35,724 nucleotides of DNA, from positions 1 to 35,724 of the forward strand of contig JAUZFQ010000221.1 in assembly GCA_030838445.1 (NCBI GenBank), in the 5' to 3' direction. The number at the start of each line of letters is the position of its first letter. The first letter of the stretch is position 1. Source of the stretch: Pyrinomonadaceae bacterium (GTDB lineage Bacteria; Acidobacteriota; Blastocatellia; Pyrinomonadales; Pyrinomonadaceae). Below the pieces are notes generated by a model that saw only the letters and a list, made by a program, of their open reading frames with translations, made no database searches and was not told where the DNA came from. Positions 8,155-16,845 of this stretch are shown piece by piece. Both the position numbers and the translations under genes were made by a program.

Positions 8155-8637
8155 TTACGCGCCCGCCGTGTTCGCGGCGCGGCCGCCGACGTCGGTCGCG
8201 CGTTCGAGATTGCGAACGCGGTCGTGCGCCTCCTGCACCTGCGCGTACTGGCGTTCGATGATGGCGCGCACGTCCGCAGACAGGTTCGCGTCGGCGAGCG
8301 CGTCCTTGTAGTTCGAGACGGCGGAGTCTTCGCCGCGTTCACATTCGGCGAGCACCGCGTTCTCGTCCTCGCCCGTCACGGCGGACTTGATGTTGATCCA
8401 GCCGCGGTGCAGCGTGGCCGCGACGCTGCCCGCCTGCTCCGGGTCGCCGCCGAGACGAAGCACTTCCGCCTGCAACTCCCCTGCGAACTGCGCGCGCTGC
8501 TGCGAGTATTGATAAAAGAGCGACTTGAAATCGCTGCGCGTCACGCCTTCGGCGGCAGTCTGGAAACCGTTCTGGCCGTCCTTGCAAGTCTCGATCAGGT
8601 TATTAAGTACGGAAATCACGTTATCGTTATCAGCCAT
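8155..8637 (-). CDS. PA2169-family four-helix-bundle protein (DUF2383)
   Basis: A 160-aa cytosolic helical protein. DUF2383 features are VISVLNNLIETCKDGQNGF, the SDFKSLFYQYSQQRAQFAGELQ helix, a GG-containing turn (LGGDPEQAGSVAATLHRGW) and AVLAECERGEDSAVSNYKDAL, with acidic and histidine positions like a ferritin-type diiron fold. Members are often linked to stress conditions, but no reaction is known. The ATG at 8637 has AGGGAG upstream. It sits in tandem with the DUF4142 gene, another helical-bundle family, 103 bases away. Confidence 0.9.
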   Translation of the reverse strand: MADNDNVISVLNNLIETCKDGQNGFQTAAEGVTRSDFKSLFYQYSQQRAQFAGELQAEVLRLGGDPEQAGSVAATLHRGWINIKSAVTGEDENAVLAECERGEDSAVSNYKDALADANLSADVRAIIERQYAQVQEAHDRVRNLERATDVGGRAANTAGA

Positions 8638-8711
8638 GTTTAGTTCTCCCTATTTTGAAGTTTGCGCGGCACGCCTCTCGCCTTTCAACTCAACGCGCCG
8701 CCGTCGTTTCA

Positions 8712-9488
8712 CTAATAACCGGCGCGCGTGCCCCGCCACGTCTGCGTCGGGTCGCCGCTCGCGCCGGAGTCGAATAATTTGACGAGCAGGAGTCCGGCGA
8801 TGAAGCCGCCGATGTGCGCGGCGTAGGCCACGCCGCCGCCCTCCTGCGAACCCTGCCCCAGCATGCCGAGGCCGTTGATCAACTGGAAGACGAACCAGAG
8901 GCCGATGGCGACGAAGGCGGGCACGGTGCGTACCATGAAACTGAAGATGATGACGTGGACGCCGCGCGTCGGGTACAACAGCAGGTAGCCGCCGAGCACG
9001 CCTGAGATCGCGCCCGACGCGCCGAGGCTCGGCACATACGGGTTCTGCCCGAACGCCGTCGTCGAAAAGACGTGCGCGAGCGACGCGATCAGGCCGCACA
9101 GTAAATAAAAGATCAGGTACTTCACCTTCCCCATGCGGTGTTCGAGGTTGTCGCCGAAAATCCAGAGAAAGAGCATGTTGCCGAACAGGTGCGCGAGTCC
9201 CCCGTGCATGAACATCGAGGTCAGCAGCGTGAGATAGACGCTGCCCGGCGTCGGCTCAAGATTGATCCGCCCGACCGCATCGCCCGACGGACTCGTCACC
9301 ACAACGGGGCGATCAATGTCCTTCCCCGTCGTGATCTCTGCGGGCACGGTTGACCACGCGTAGGTGAAGCGGTCGTTCGAGCCGAACCCTTGAAACAGGA
9401 CGAAGACGAGGATGTTCGCCGCGATCAGGAGATAGTTGACGACGGGCGTCGTGTGCCGGTCGCTGTTGTCATCGCCAATGGGAAACAT
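8712..9488 (-). CDS. Rhomboid family intramembrane serine protease
   Basis: A 258-aa inner-membrane protease with at least six membrane helices. The catalytic dyad is visible as S158 in GASGAISG and H225 in HIGGFIAG. The oxyanion residues are in HGGLAHLFGNM (H100, N104). The loop after helix 1 (about residues 35-85) is long and carries the usual rhomboid periplasmic insertion. Substrates are unknown. GAGG precedes the ATG at 9488. It is the first gene of the minus-strand run and is divergent from the TonB-C gene. Confidence 0.95.
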   Translation of the reverse strand: MFPIGDDNSDRHTTPVVNYLLIAANILVFVLFQGFGSNDRFTYAWSTVPAEITTGKDIDRPVVVTSPSGDAVGRINLEPTPGSVYLTLLTSMFMHGGLAHLFGNMLFLWIFGDNLEHRMGKVKYLIFYLLCGLIASLAHVFSTTAFGQNPYVPSLGASGAISGVLGGYLLLYPTRGVHVIIFSFMVRTVPAFVAIGLWFVFQLINGLGMLGQGSQEGGGVAYAAHIGGFIAGLLLVKLFDSGASGDPTQTWRGTRAGY

Positions 9489-9860
9489 AGTCGTTTAAAC
9501 CTCCGCCCGCGACGCACGGCATTGACGATGAAGGTTCGCCGCCGCGCCCGGGCGCTCTCGTCATCTCGATTCTATGGAGCGCGCATCTTCACACGATAAT
9601 GTTGCAAAGCCGATGCGAGAAGTTAAGGAATATTCCCTGCATCTCACGTTCCCAACGCGGCACGCGCGCCGACAAACGACACGCGCCCCCTTTCACCGCC
9701 AAAAACGTCACAGCCCAACCGAAGCGTGCGGGTGTGACGTTCGCATTCAGCATCGTTCCCGTACATCCGCGCCGCACGCTTTCACTCCGCCGTTGACCCG
9801 CGGCGCGAGTGGCAGTACGCTTTGACGCGCCCGAACGCAACGCTCCCGCCGGAGGCACTC
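9489..9860. other. Divergent intergenic region, nothing firm
   Basis: This 372-base region must hold the promoters of the divergent rhomboid and TonB-C genes. I find no convincing -35/-10 pair. The 10-bp palindrome GGAATATTCC (near 9628-9637) is a possible operator. Short open frames here lack ribosome-binding sites and protein-like sequence. Confidence 0.4.
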
Positions 9861-10739
9861 TTGAGAAAAATAATCTTCACACTCGCGTCGCTTCTACTCG
9901 CCGCCCAACTCCACGCGCCCGCTCGCGCGCAGGAGACGAAGCAGCCCGCCTTCACCCTCCATAGCCGCGTCACACAGTACTTGAAAGAAGGCAACGCGCG
10001 CACGCTGAAAGAAGTCCGCTACGTCTCGTCGGGCGGCGGCTTCCGAGCCGTCTACATCAACGAGGACGGCTCGCCCTACACCGAGCGCGTGTTCGAGCCG
10101 GGGCGCGGGTTCTTCAACGTCCACCACAGCTACCGCATGATCGTGAAGAACCGCAGCAGCCCGCCTGAGACGGCGACCACGCCGCCGCCCACCGTCGAGC
10201 AACTGCGCGCCAGCCCCAACTTCGTCAGGACGGAAGAGGTGCTCGGCCGGACGACTTACCTCCACCGCATCAAGGACGACGAGACGGGCGCGCCGCAGAT
10301 TGACTACTACTTCACGGCGGAACTCGGCCGCGTGCCGCTCAAGACGGTGGACTACTTGCAGGGCAAGGTGTTCAGCGTCACAGAGCCGACGAGCATCGCC
10401 TTCGGCGAGCCGGACGCGGCGCAACTGAAGTTGCCCGACTATGAACTCGCCGAGCGGATGCCCATCTCCGGCGGCGTGCTGAACGGCAAGGCCACACACA
10501 AACCCGCGCCCGACTACCCGGCGGAAGCTCTCGCCGCTCGCGCGCAGGGCGTGGTGACGGTGCAGATTCTCGTCAACGAAGACGGCACGGTGAAATTTGC
10601 GCGAGCCACTTACGGGCACGAACTGCTGCGCCCGGCCGCGGTCGAGGCGGCGCGCAAGGCGCGTTTCGCGCCGACGCGGCTCGAAGGGCAGCCCATCAAA
10701 GTTGCAGGCGTCGTCACTTACAACTTCGTGCTGCGCTAG
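9861..10739 (+). CDS. Exported protein with C-terminal TonB domain
   Basis: A 292-aa protein with a signal peptide (about residues 1-24, cleavage near ARAQ) and a C-terminal TonB domain in the last 80 residues: APDYPAEALAARAQGVVTVQ, then LVNEDGTVKFARA, and AAVEAARKARFAPTRLEGQP. Unlike classical TonB it has no proline-rich spanning region after an uncleaved anchor, so it may be periplasmic and act by binding rather than energy transduction. I place the start at TTG 9861 because GGAGG lies five bases before it and the signal peptide begins there; an ATG at 9822 is in frame but has no such support. A strong terminator follows, so it appears monocistronic. Confidence 0.85.
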   Translation: MRKIIFTLASLLLAAQLHAPARAQETKQPAFTLHSRVTQYLKEGNARTLKEVRYVSSGGGFRAVYINEDGSPYTERVFEPGRGFFNVHHSYRMIVKNRSSPPETATTPPPTVEQLRASPNFVRTEEVLGRTTYLHRIKDDETGAPQIDYYFTAELGRVPLKTVDYLQGKVFSVTEPTSIAFGEPDAAQLKLPDYELAERMPISGGVLNGKATHKPAPDYPAEALAARAQGVVTVQILVNEDGTVKFARATYGHELLRPAAVEAARKARFAPTRLEGQPIKVAGVVTYNFVLR

Positions 10740-10770
10740 CGGTCGGCCAACACGTCGTCCGGCATCGTCA

Positions 10771-10820
10771 AGAAGCCATGCGGAAGTCGCCTTTACGACT
10801 TCCGCATGGCTTCTCTTTTT
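10771..10820 (+). terminator. Rho-independent terminator after the TonB-domain gene
   Basis: A perfect 19-bp stem (10771-10789 with 10796-10814) with a 6-base loop runs into CTTTTT. One of the strongest terminators in the window. Confidence 0.92.
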
Positions 10821-10864
10821 CGTTACACGATGGCTTCTCTTTAATCGCCGCACGACTGACCCCT

Positions 10865-12358
10865 TCAATCTATCAAGTCGTGACTCGATGGGCCGCCCGC
10901 GACGACGCCGCGCCGTTCGAGTTCGGGAATGTGCGGCTTCAGGAGTTCGTAACCTTCCGAGCGCGCGACGTAGGTCGCCGCCGTGATGTCGCCCGCGACG
11001 TTTAAGGTGGTGCGGCACATGTCGAGGATGCGATCCACGCCGAGGATGATCGCGATGAGCGCGGGGTTGATGCCGTAGGTGACGAGCATGACGATGATGA
11101 AAGGGATCGAGCCGGAAGGGACGCCCGCCGTGCCGATGCCGCCGAGGATGGCGAAGTAGGCGATGCCGAGTTGCTGGCCGAGCGTCAGGTCAATGCCCGC
11201 GAGTTGCGCGAGAAAGAGCACGGTCACGCCTTCGTAGAGAGCCGTCCCGTTCTGGTTGGCCGTCGCGCCCACGGTCAACACGAAGCTATTGATCTCGCGC
11301 GGCACGCCCAGGTTTTCCTCCGAGACGCGCAAGGCCGTCGGAAGCGTCGCGTTGGATGAAGACGTGGAGAAGGCCGTGAGCATGACGGTCTTGATTCGGC
11401 GGAAGAACTCCAGCGGCGAGATGCGCGAGAGGAAGTAGACGGAGAGCGAGTAGACGCCGAACATGTGGATGGCGAGGCCGCCGAGCACCGTCAGCATGAA
11501 CCACCCCAACGCCTGCAAGAGATCGAGGCCGAAGCGCGCCGTGTTGTTGAAGAGCAGGCAGGCCACGGCGAACGGCGCGATCTTCATGATGATGTCAATG
11601 ATCTTCGCGGAGATTTCAAAGAGCGCCTGCAAGCCTTGCAGGAGCGGCGCGGAGACGTTCTCCGGGATGAGCGTGGCGGCGACGCCGAGGATGACGGCGA
11701 AGAACATCAGGTGGAGCATGTTCGGCGTGTCGGTCTGCGTCTCCTTGCCCGCGACGATCCCGGCGACGGCCGCCACGGGGTTCGACGGCACGATGGTTGT
11801 CACCACCTGCATCAAGGGCGAGTCGGTCGTCGCCGCCTTCGTCGCGTCGGCGACGCGCTTCGAGGCGTCCGTGCCGTAGCGAGCTTCGAGTCCCGCCTTC
11901 GTCGCGGCGTCAATGCGCTCGCCGGGGCGGATCGTGTTGGCGAGCGTCAGCCCGATGACCACCGAGATGCCGGAGATGACGAGCACGTAGGCGAACGACT
12001 TCAACCCGACGCGGCCGAGTTTGCGGATGTCGCCGATCCCGGCGACGCCGACGACGAGCGACGAGAAGACGAGCGGGATCACCACCATCAGGAGCATCCG
12101 CAGGAAGAGCGTCCCGATGGGTTCGGTGATGTGCCGGATCGTCCATGCGACGCCGGGATGGTCGCCGCCGAACGCGCGGTTCACCACGACGCCCGCCACC
12201 ACGCCCACCACCAACCCGATCAGAATGCGCGTGTGGAGCGGCATCCCCTTCGGCCTGTCCGGCGTCATGTCCTTGAGGTCGGTCGTCGCCTCGCGCTCGT
12301 AAGCGTCGGCGCGAACTACGGGCGGCGTCACATCTTCGTCGCGTCTATCGTCAGCCAT
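10865..12358 (-). CDS. Dicarboxylate/amino acid:cation symporter (DAACS/SLC1 family)
   Basis: A 497-aa inner-membrane transporter for glutamate, aspartate or C4-dicarboxylates coupled to Na+ or H+. Visible family motifs are the serine-rich re-entrant loop AFSTSSSNATLPTA, the TANQNGTALYEGV segment on helix 7, GTAGVPSG on the second re-entrant loop, and DRILDMCRTTLNVAGD on helix 8, which binds the substrate carboxylate and amino group. The N-terminal 40 residues are hydrophilic. An insertion of about 60 polar residues after VVIGLTLANTIRPGE is a little longer than in E. coli GltP. AAGGAG precedes the ATG. It convergently faces the TonB-C gene and is preceded by a composite repeat. Confidence 0.95.
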   Translation of the reverse strand: MADDRRDEDVTPPVVRADAYEREATTDLKDMTPDRPKGMPLHTRILIGLVVGVVAGVVVNRAFGGDHPGVAWTIRHITEPIGTLFLRMLLMVVIPLVFSSLVVGVAGIGDIRKLGRVGLKSFAYVLVISGISVVIGLTLANTIRPGERIDAATKAGLEARYGTDASKRVADATKAATTDSPLMQVVTTIVPSNPVAAVAGIVAGKETQTDTPNMLHLMFFAVILGVAATLIPENVSAPLLQGLQALFEISAKIIDIIMKIAPFAVACLLFNNTARFGLDLLQALGWFMLTVLGGLAIHMFGVYSLSVYFLSRISPLEFFRRIKTVMLTAFSTSSSNATLPTALRVSEENLGVPREINSFVLTVGATANQNGTALYEGVTVLFLAQLAGIDLTLGQQLGIAYFAILGGIGTAGVPSGSIPFIIVMLVTYGINPALIAIILGVDRILDMCRTTLNVAGDITAATYVARSEGYELLKPHIPELERRGVVAGGPSSHDLID

Positions 12359-12370
12359 TTGTTCTCCTTA

Positions 12371-12519
12371 GTGACAAGTGACGAGTGACAAGTTAGAAAA
12401 GCGGTGAATGGTAAATGGTCAATGGTGAATAGAAAGAACTCGTTTTCTCTATTTACGATTTACGATTTACTTTCTTCTCTTGTCACTTGTCACTTGTCAC
12501 CCGTCACTTGTCACTGCTT
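12371..12519. repeat. Composite palindromic intergenic repeat, copy A
   Basis: Outer arms of GTGACAAGTGAC words (12371 on) and their complement GTCACTTGTCAC (to about 12514), inner arms of AATGGTAAAT / ATTTACGATT words, and a central 26-base segment (12428-12453) that is identical to 30227-30252. It fills the gap between the symporter and nadK. It may act as a large cruciform or RNA hairpin; no protein is encoded. Confidence 0.85.
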
Positions 12520-12521
12520 GA

Positions 12522-13406
12522 TCATCTTCCCCATTTCAATTTTCCGCGCAGCACCTCGAAGTAGTTGCGGTTGAGGGGCTGCATCAGGTTAAAGGTGGTG
12601 CGGCTCTTGGAGATGAGAACGCGGTCTCCCACTTCCATGCGGTAGCCGACCTGCCCGTCGAGCGTGAGGACGACTTCCTCCTTCGGCGTCTTGAGGATGA
12701 GTTCGATCTCGGCGTCGTCGGGCACGACGAGCGGGCGGTTCGAGAGCGTGTGCGGGCAGATGGGGGTGATGACGATGGCGTTCATCGAGGGGTAGACGAC
12801 CGGGCCGCCCGCCGACAGGTTGTAGGCCGTCGAACCCGTCGGCGTGGAGATGATGAGGCCGTCGGCGCGGAAGCAGTTGACGAGTTGGCCGTTGAACCAC
12901 GTCTCGATCTCGATGATGCGCGCCAAGGCCGACTTGCTGATCACCACGTCGTTGAGGACGCGGTTGCGCAGGAGTTTCTCCGTGCCGCGATGGAGTTCGG
13001 CGGCGAGCATGACGCGGCGGTCGAGGTGGTAGTTGCCCGCGAGGATGGCCGCGAGCGCGTCGGTCATCTCTTCGACGCGCACCTCTGTGAGATAGCCGAG
13101 CGTGCCGTAGTTGACGCCGACGACGGGCACGTCGCGGTTATCGAGCAGGCGCGCGGTGGCGATCATCGTGCCGTCGCCGCCGAGCACGACGATCATGTCC
13201 ACGCTGGCGGCGAGTTCCTCATGTTCCAGAGTCTCGACGGCGCAGCCCGTCTCGCGCGCGATCTCCCCGATTTCGACGCGCGGCCCGACGACGAGCGTGA
13301 TGCCGCGCGGCGCGAGCCATTCGAGCAGGCGACAGATGCTCTTGCCCGCCTCCGGGTGATGCGGTTTGACGAGCACGCCGACGCGTCGCACGGTAAGTTT
13401 ATCCAT
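12522..13406 (-). CDS. nadK: NAD(+)/NADH kinase
   Basis: Phosphorylates NAD to NADP in the cytoplasm. The 294-aa length is usual. The catalytic GGDGT motif is at residues 76-80 (D78), followed by VNYGTLGYLTEV, the NAD-binding RADGLIISTPTGSTAYNLSAGGP region, and ITPICPHTLSNRPLVVP. The open frame extends 28 codons upstream with low-quality Ala/Arg sequence; MDKLTVRRVG at 13406 matches where family members begin. No strong Shine-Dalgarno site is seen, so the start is chosen on homology. Confidence 0.95.
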   Translation of the reverse strand: MDKLTVRRVGVLVKPHHPEAGKSICRLLEWLAPRGITLVVGPRVEIGEIARETGCAVETLEHEELAASVDMIVVLGGDGTMIATARLLDNRDVPVVGVNYGTLGYLTEVRVEEMTDALAAILAGNYHLDRRVMLAAELHRGTEKLLRNRVLNDVVISKSALARIIEIETWFNGQLVNCFRADGLIISTPTGSTAYNLSAGGPVVYPSMNAIVITPICPHTLSNRPLVVPDDAEIELILKTPKEEVVLTLDGQVGYRMEVGDRVLISKSRTTFNLMQPLNRNYFEVLRGKLKWGR

Positions 13407-13708
13407 CAGCCACACACGTCCGGGGGTAGAGACCGCGCACGCACGGGCGGGCGCGTCCGCCGCGCGCCGGGACGCTCCCGACGGCAACATTCAGTCCGGC
13501 AAAGTCAGGTTCGTTAACGCGTGAAAGAAAGCTGCGACGGATGATACAGGCGCGTCTTTCCGAGTGTCAACGCGGAGATTTTTTCCGGCGCGTGTGACAC
13601 ACGAAGAAGTGTCATACGCACGGCGGCGCGCGGACGCACGCGTCGTCTAAGCTGTCTGTGCATGAGACGCGACGTGCGGCGCGCTAAACGTTGAGAGGTG
13701 CAAACGAG
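13407..13708. other. Divergent intergenic region with a near-perfect inverted repeat
   Basis: Between nadK and the plus-strand membrane gene. It has an 11-base inverted repeat with one mismatch (13590-13600 and 13609-13619, arms GTGTGACAC / GTGTCATAC) separated by 8 bases, with no T run, so an operator or RNA hairpin rather than a terminator. Otherwise I see no gene. Confidence 0.45.
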
Positions 13709-14026
13709 ATGAACCGGATATGGATGGTGGCGGCCGTGCCGCTGGCGTTGATGGCGTTGATGGTCTACGGCCACTGGACGCGGGCGTGGTGGGATGTGAC
13801 GACCGAACTTGCGCCGTGCGTGGCGATACCGGGAATCGCGTTGGTGACGGGACTCGGCGTGCTGTCGGCCGTCCTCGCGGGCTGGTCGCGCGGCGCGTAC
13901 TCGCTCAAGCGCGGCGACATACTCGCGGCGACGACCTTAGCCTCACTCGACATTTTCATCCCCACATCGCTCGCCGTGCTCCTCTGGCTGCTCATCCGCA
14001 GCTTGAAAAATCTCACCTTCTTTTAA
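13709..14026 (+). CDS. Hypothetical membrane protein, 105 aa
   Basis: Three hydrophobic segments (about residues 4-20, 36-56 and 75-98) suggest a small inner-membrane protein. Basic residues follow the second segment (WSRGAYSLKRGD). No family recognised. GAGAGG lies about ten bases before the ATG at 13709; a TTG six codons upstream is in frame but overlaps that site. It converges on the PQQ-repeat gene with only 15 bases between them. Confidence 0.75.
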   Translation: MNRIWMVAAVPLALMALMVYGHWTRAWWDVTTELAPCVAIPGIALVTGLGVLSAVLAGWSRGAYSLKRGDILAATTLASLDIFIPTSLAVLLWLLIRSLKNLTFF

Positions 14027-14041
14027 AGCGAGCGCGGCAGC

Positions 14042-15151
14042 TTATTTCACGGCGTAGAGGTTGCCGTCCCAGCCGCCGAAGTAGACGAGGCCGCCGGAGA
14101 CGATGGGCGTCGAGGTGACGATGCGCTCGGTCGTGAAAGACCACTTGAGTTGGCCGGTCGCGGCGTCGAGCGTGTAGAGACCTTTGAGGCTGCCGAAGTG
14201 GATGAGCGACCCTGCGACGGCAGGGGCGGAGGTGATGCCCTGCTCGGCGGCAAACTTCCAGCGCGCCGCGCCCGTCGCCGCATCAACCGCGTAGAGGTTG
14301 CCGTCTATGCCGCCGAAGTAGACGAGGCCGCCCGCGAGCGCGGGCGAGAACGGCAGGCCGCCCTCGGTTTTGAAACTCCATTTCTGTTCGCCGGTCGCGG
14401 CGTCAACCGCGTGGAGTTGATTGTCGAGACTCGTGAAGTAAACGAGCGCGCTGTCGCCGACGGGCGCGGAGACGACCGGGCGCGAAGTCTTCGCCGTCCA
14501 TTTCTTCTGACCCGTGGCGGCGTCAACGGCGTGGAGGCCGCGCCCGCTCCCGACGTAAAGAGTCGAACCCGCGAGCAAGGGCGACGTGGGCGCGCCCGCC
14601 TCCGCGCTGAACTGCCAACGCTGCCGCCCCGTCTCGGCGTCAATCGCGTAGAGCAGGCCGACCGTCCCCGCGCAATAGACGACGCCGCCGCTCACGACCG
14701 GCGTCGAGTTCACCGCGTACTCGGCTTTGAACTTCCAACGCTCTTTGCCCGTCGCGGCGTCGAGCGCGTAGATGCGCGTGTCCTGACTGCCGAAGTAAAC
14801 GCTGCCGCCCGCGAGCGCGGGCGAGCCGAGGATGCGCCCGCCCGTCTTGTACTTCCACAACTCGCGCCCCGTCGTGCTGTCTATCGCGTAGAGGTGCTGA
14901 TCGTAACTGCCGAAATATGCGACGCCATTTTCAATCGCGGGCGTCGAATAGACGCTCCCGCCCGTCTTGAACTTCCACTTCGAGACGGCGGGCGTCACCG
15001 CGTCGCCGCCGCTTGTTGCCGCGCTGCCACTAACAGAAGTTTGCCCGTTCGCCGCCAACGCGCCCGCCGTCTGCTGCGCGTGCGCCGTGACGTGCAGCAC
15101 CGCGAGCGCGAGCACGACGGCGGCGATCATCTTCTTTGCGTCTCTCATCAT
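14042..15151 (-). CDS. Exported PQQ-binding-like beta-propeller protein
   Basis: A 369-aa protein with a signal peptide (about residues 1-25, ending AHAQ) followed by about eight blades of roughly 40 residues. Each blade repeats a pattern of Y/HAVDAATG, then W-x-F/A-K-T, then GGxVYFGS. The pattern matches the PQQ-like quinoprotein repeat of BamB and quinoprotein dehydrogenases. No dehydrogenase catalytic residues or cytochrome motif are seen, so a scaffold or binding role in the periplasm is more likely than enzyme activity. GAGG lies just before the start codon. A BamB-like role is possible but not shown by context. Confidence 0.9.
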   Translation of the reverse strand: MMRDAKKMIAAVVLALAVLHVTAHAQQTAGALAANGQTSVSGSAATSGGDAVTPAVSKWKFKTGGSVYSTPAIENGVAYFGSYDQHLYAIDSTTGRELWKYKTGGRILGSPALAGGSVYFGSQDTRIYALDAATGKERWKFKAEYAVNSTPVVSGGVVYCAGTVGLLYAIDAETGRQRWQFSAEAGAPTSPLLAGSTLYVGSGRGLHAVDAATGQKKWTAKTSRPVVSAPVGDSALVYFTSLDNQLHAVDAATGEQKWSFKTEGGLPFSPALAGGLVYFGGIDGNLYAVDAATGAARWKFAAEQGITSAPAVAGSLIHFGSLKGLYTLDAATGQLKWSFTTERIVTSTPIVSGGLVYFGGWDGNLYAVK

Positions 15152-15204
15152 GCGCCTCTGATAAAAACTCTAGGAAGTCCCGATAGGGACGACTGAACGG
15201 CTTC

Positions 15205-16722
15205 TCAATTCTTCACACGCTCGTCCGGCTTTGCCTCGCCGCCTTCGTTCTTCTTCGCGGCCTCGGCGTCAGGCTTCGGCTTCGCGTCGGTCGGCATGTA
15301 GTAACCGCGTCGCGCCTTCACTTCGAGCTTGCGCTCCTTACCTTTGGCGTCGCGCGCGCGCACGCGCACTTCGAGCGGGTGCATCTGGCCGTCGTCAATT
15401 TCCGTCTCGGCGATGGCGAAGCCGAGGCTGTAACGCGAGTTGAGATTGCCGACGATGCGGCTCAGTCCGTTGGCGTAGTCGGCGGGGCGGCGCACGCGCA
15501 CCGACTCGCCGCCCGTCGCCTTCGCCAGATATTGCGCGCTTCCCGAAATGCTGATGCCCGCCAGATTGCCGAGCGGTTTGAGCAGCGGCATCGCAAACTT
15601 GAAGCCCGTCTTCATGTCCGTCACGAGCGCGCTGAAGATGACGTTCGACTTCAAGAGCTTCGACTCGACGTAATCCCGCTGCGTGTAGAAGACGGGCGCG
15701 ATGCCGTCCGTGATGTAGACGACGGCGGGCTGCGAGTTGGGACGCTCCACGGCGACGCGCTTCGTGATCTCGACGGCCGCCGCCGCGAGATCGAACGGCT
15801 CTTGGTAATCCGACGTGGTCGAGCCGTCCTTGTTCGTGCGCTCGATGATCATCGCGCCGTCCGGTTTGACGATGCGCTTCACCGTGTTGCCCTTCTTGTC
15901 CTTGATGTACTCAATCTCGACGTTCTCGTCCTGCTCGTCAACGATCCTGTCTTTCTCGCTGCCCGACTCGACCTTCACGCCGCCCGACCCGATGGTGATC
16001 GAAGTTCCCTTCTCGCTCTTCTCTTTCTCTTGCTTCTCTTTCTCTTGCTTTTCTTTCCCCTGCTTCTCTTTTTCTTTCGCGGGCTGCCCGATCTCTTTCG
16101 CCGCGCCCTCGACGCTCTCGGCCGTCTGCTCGACCGGCACTCGCGGCTTATCGTCCGACTCGTTCTCGTCGCCGCCCTCGCCGCCCGCGCCCTCGCCGAC
16201 GAGCGTCGGGACGATAGCCATCGCCGAAGCGGTCTGCGCGCGGTTGCGCGTGAAAGGCGTCAACCACTCGCGCCGGTCTTCGACGCCGTTCGGGTCGAGC
16301 ACGATGACGGCCACCTCGTCTTCGGCGGGCAGCTTGGAGAGTTCGGCCGCCATCGCTTCGAGGATTTCGGTGCGGCGCATGTAACGCCCCGCGCCGAGCC
16401 GTTCGAGATCGAAGACGAGCGCGAGCGCGAGCGGGCGACGGTTCCGGTCGCCTTCGCGCGTGAAGTAGGAGACGGGGCGCGCGCGTCCGTCTGCGAGCAC
16501 CTCGAAGTTCTCCGGCGCGAGGCCGGAGGCGAACGCCTTCGTCTTCTTGTCCGTCACGAGCGCGTCGAGGAAGACGACGCGCGTTCTGACTTTCACCACC
16601 TCGTCCTGCGCCGTCGCTTCTTGCGCCGCCGCGAGCGACGCGCCGCCGCACACGAGCAGCAGCGAGAGCACGAGTGAAATAGTCTTGCTGATGTTGCGTA
16701 AGAAAAAGTTGTGGCTGCTCAT
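15205..16722 (-). CDS. VWA-domain protein of the acidobacterial VWFA-related family
   Basis: A 505-aa exported protein (signal peptide about residues 12-33, ending LAAAQ). Residues 40-175 and 355-490 form a split von Willebrand A-like fold. Family features are VRVVFLDALVTDKK-like start (VRTRVVFLDALV), PENFEVLADGR, RYSLGFAI and the closing HPLEVRVRAR with RRGYYMP. The usual metal site DxSxS is replaced by FDLERLG (104-110). An inserted tract of Lys/Glu/Gln repeats (215-238, KEKQEKEK units) and a VEIEYIKDKKGNTVKRI strand separate the two halves. A partner-binding role outside the cytoplasm is likely; the ligand is unknown. The start at 16722 is set by GGAG and the signal peptide. It ends the sigma-factor operon. 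Confidence 0.88.
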   Translation of the reverse strand: MSSHNFFLRNISKTISLVLSLLLVCGGASLAAAQEATAQDEVVKVRTRVVFLDALVTDKKTKAFASGLAPENFEVLADGRARPVSYFTREGDRNRRPLALALVFDLERLGAGRYMRRTEILEAMAAELSKLPAEDEVAVIVLDPNGVEDRREWLTPFTRNRAQTASAMAIVPTLVGEGAGGEGGDENESDDKPRVPVEQTAESVEGAAKEIGQPAKEKEKQGKEKQEKEKQEKEKSEKGTSITIGSGGVKVESGSEKDRIVDEQDENVEIEYIKDKKGNTVKRIVKPDGAMIIERTNKDGSTTSDYQEPFDLAAAAVEITKRVAVERPNSQPAVVYITDGIAPVFYTQRDYVESKLLKSNVIFSALVTDMKTGFKFAMPLLKPLGNLAGISISGSAQYLAKATGGESVRVRRPADYANGLSRIVGNLNSRYSLGFAIAETEIDDGQMHPLEVRVRARDAKGKERKLEVKARRGYYMPTDAKPKPDAEAAKKNEGGEAKPDERVKN

Positions 16723-16845
16723 GGCGTGAATGCTCCGTCTCGAATTAAAGGATGAAGGATGAGGGTTGAGGACGAAGGACAGGCTGAACGCGTCTCGCCG
16801 GAACGCCGTTTCGTCCCACATCCTCGCGCCTTCGTCCGGACGCTT

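Noticed and set aside
13407-13490. 28-residue extension of NAD kinase
   Set aside because: Ala/Arg-rich sequence without homology; family members start near MDKL.
15379-16677. 432-codon plus-strand frame opposite the VWA gene
   Set aside because: Shadow with runs of LLLFLLLFF produced by the Lys/Glu repeat on the other strand.
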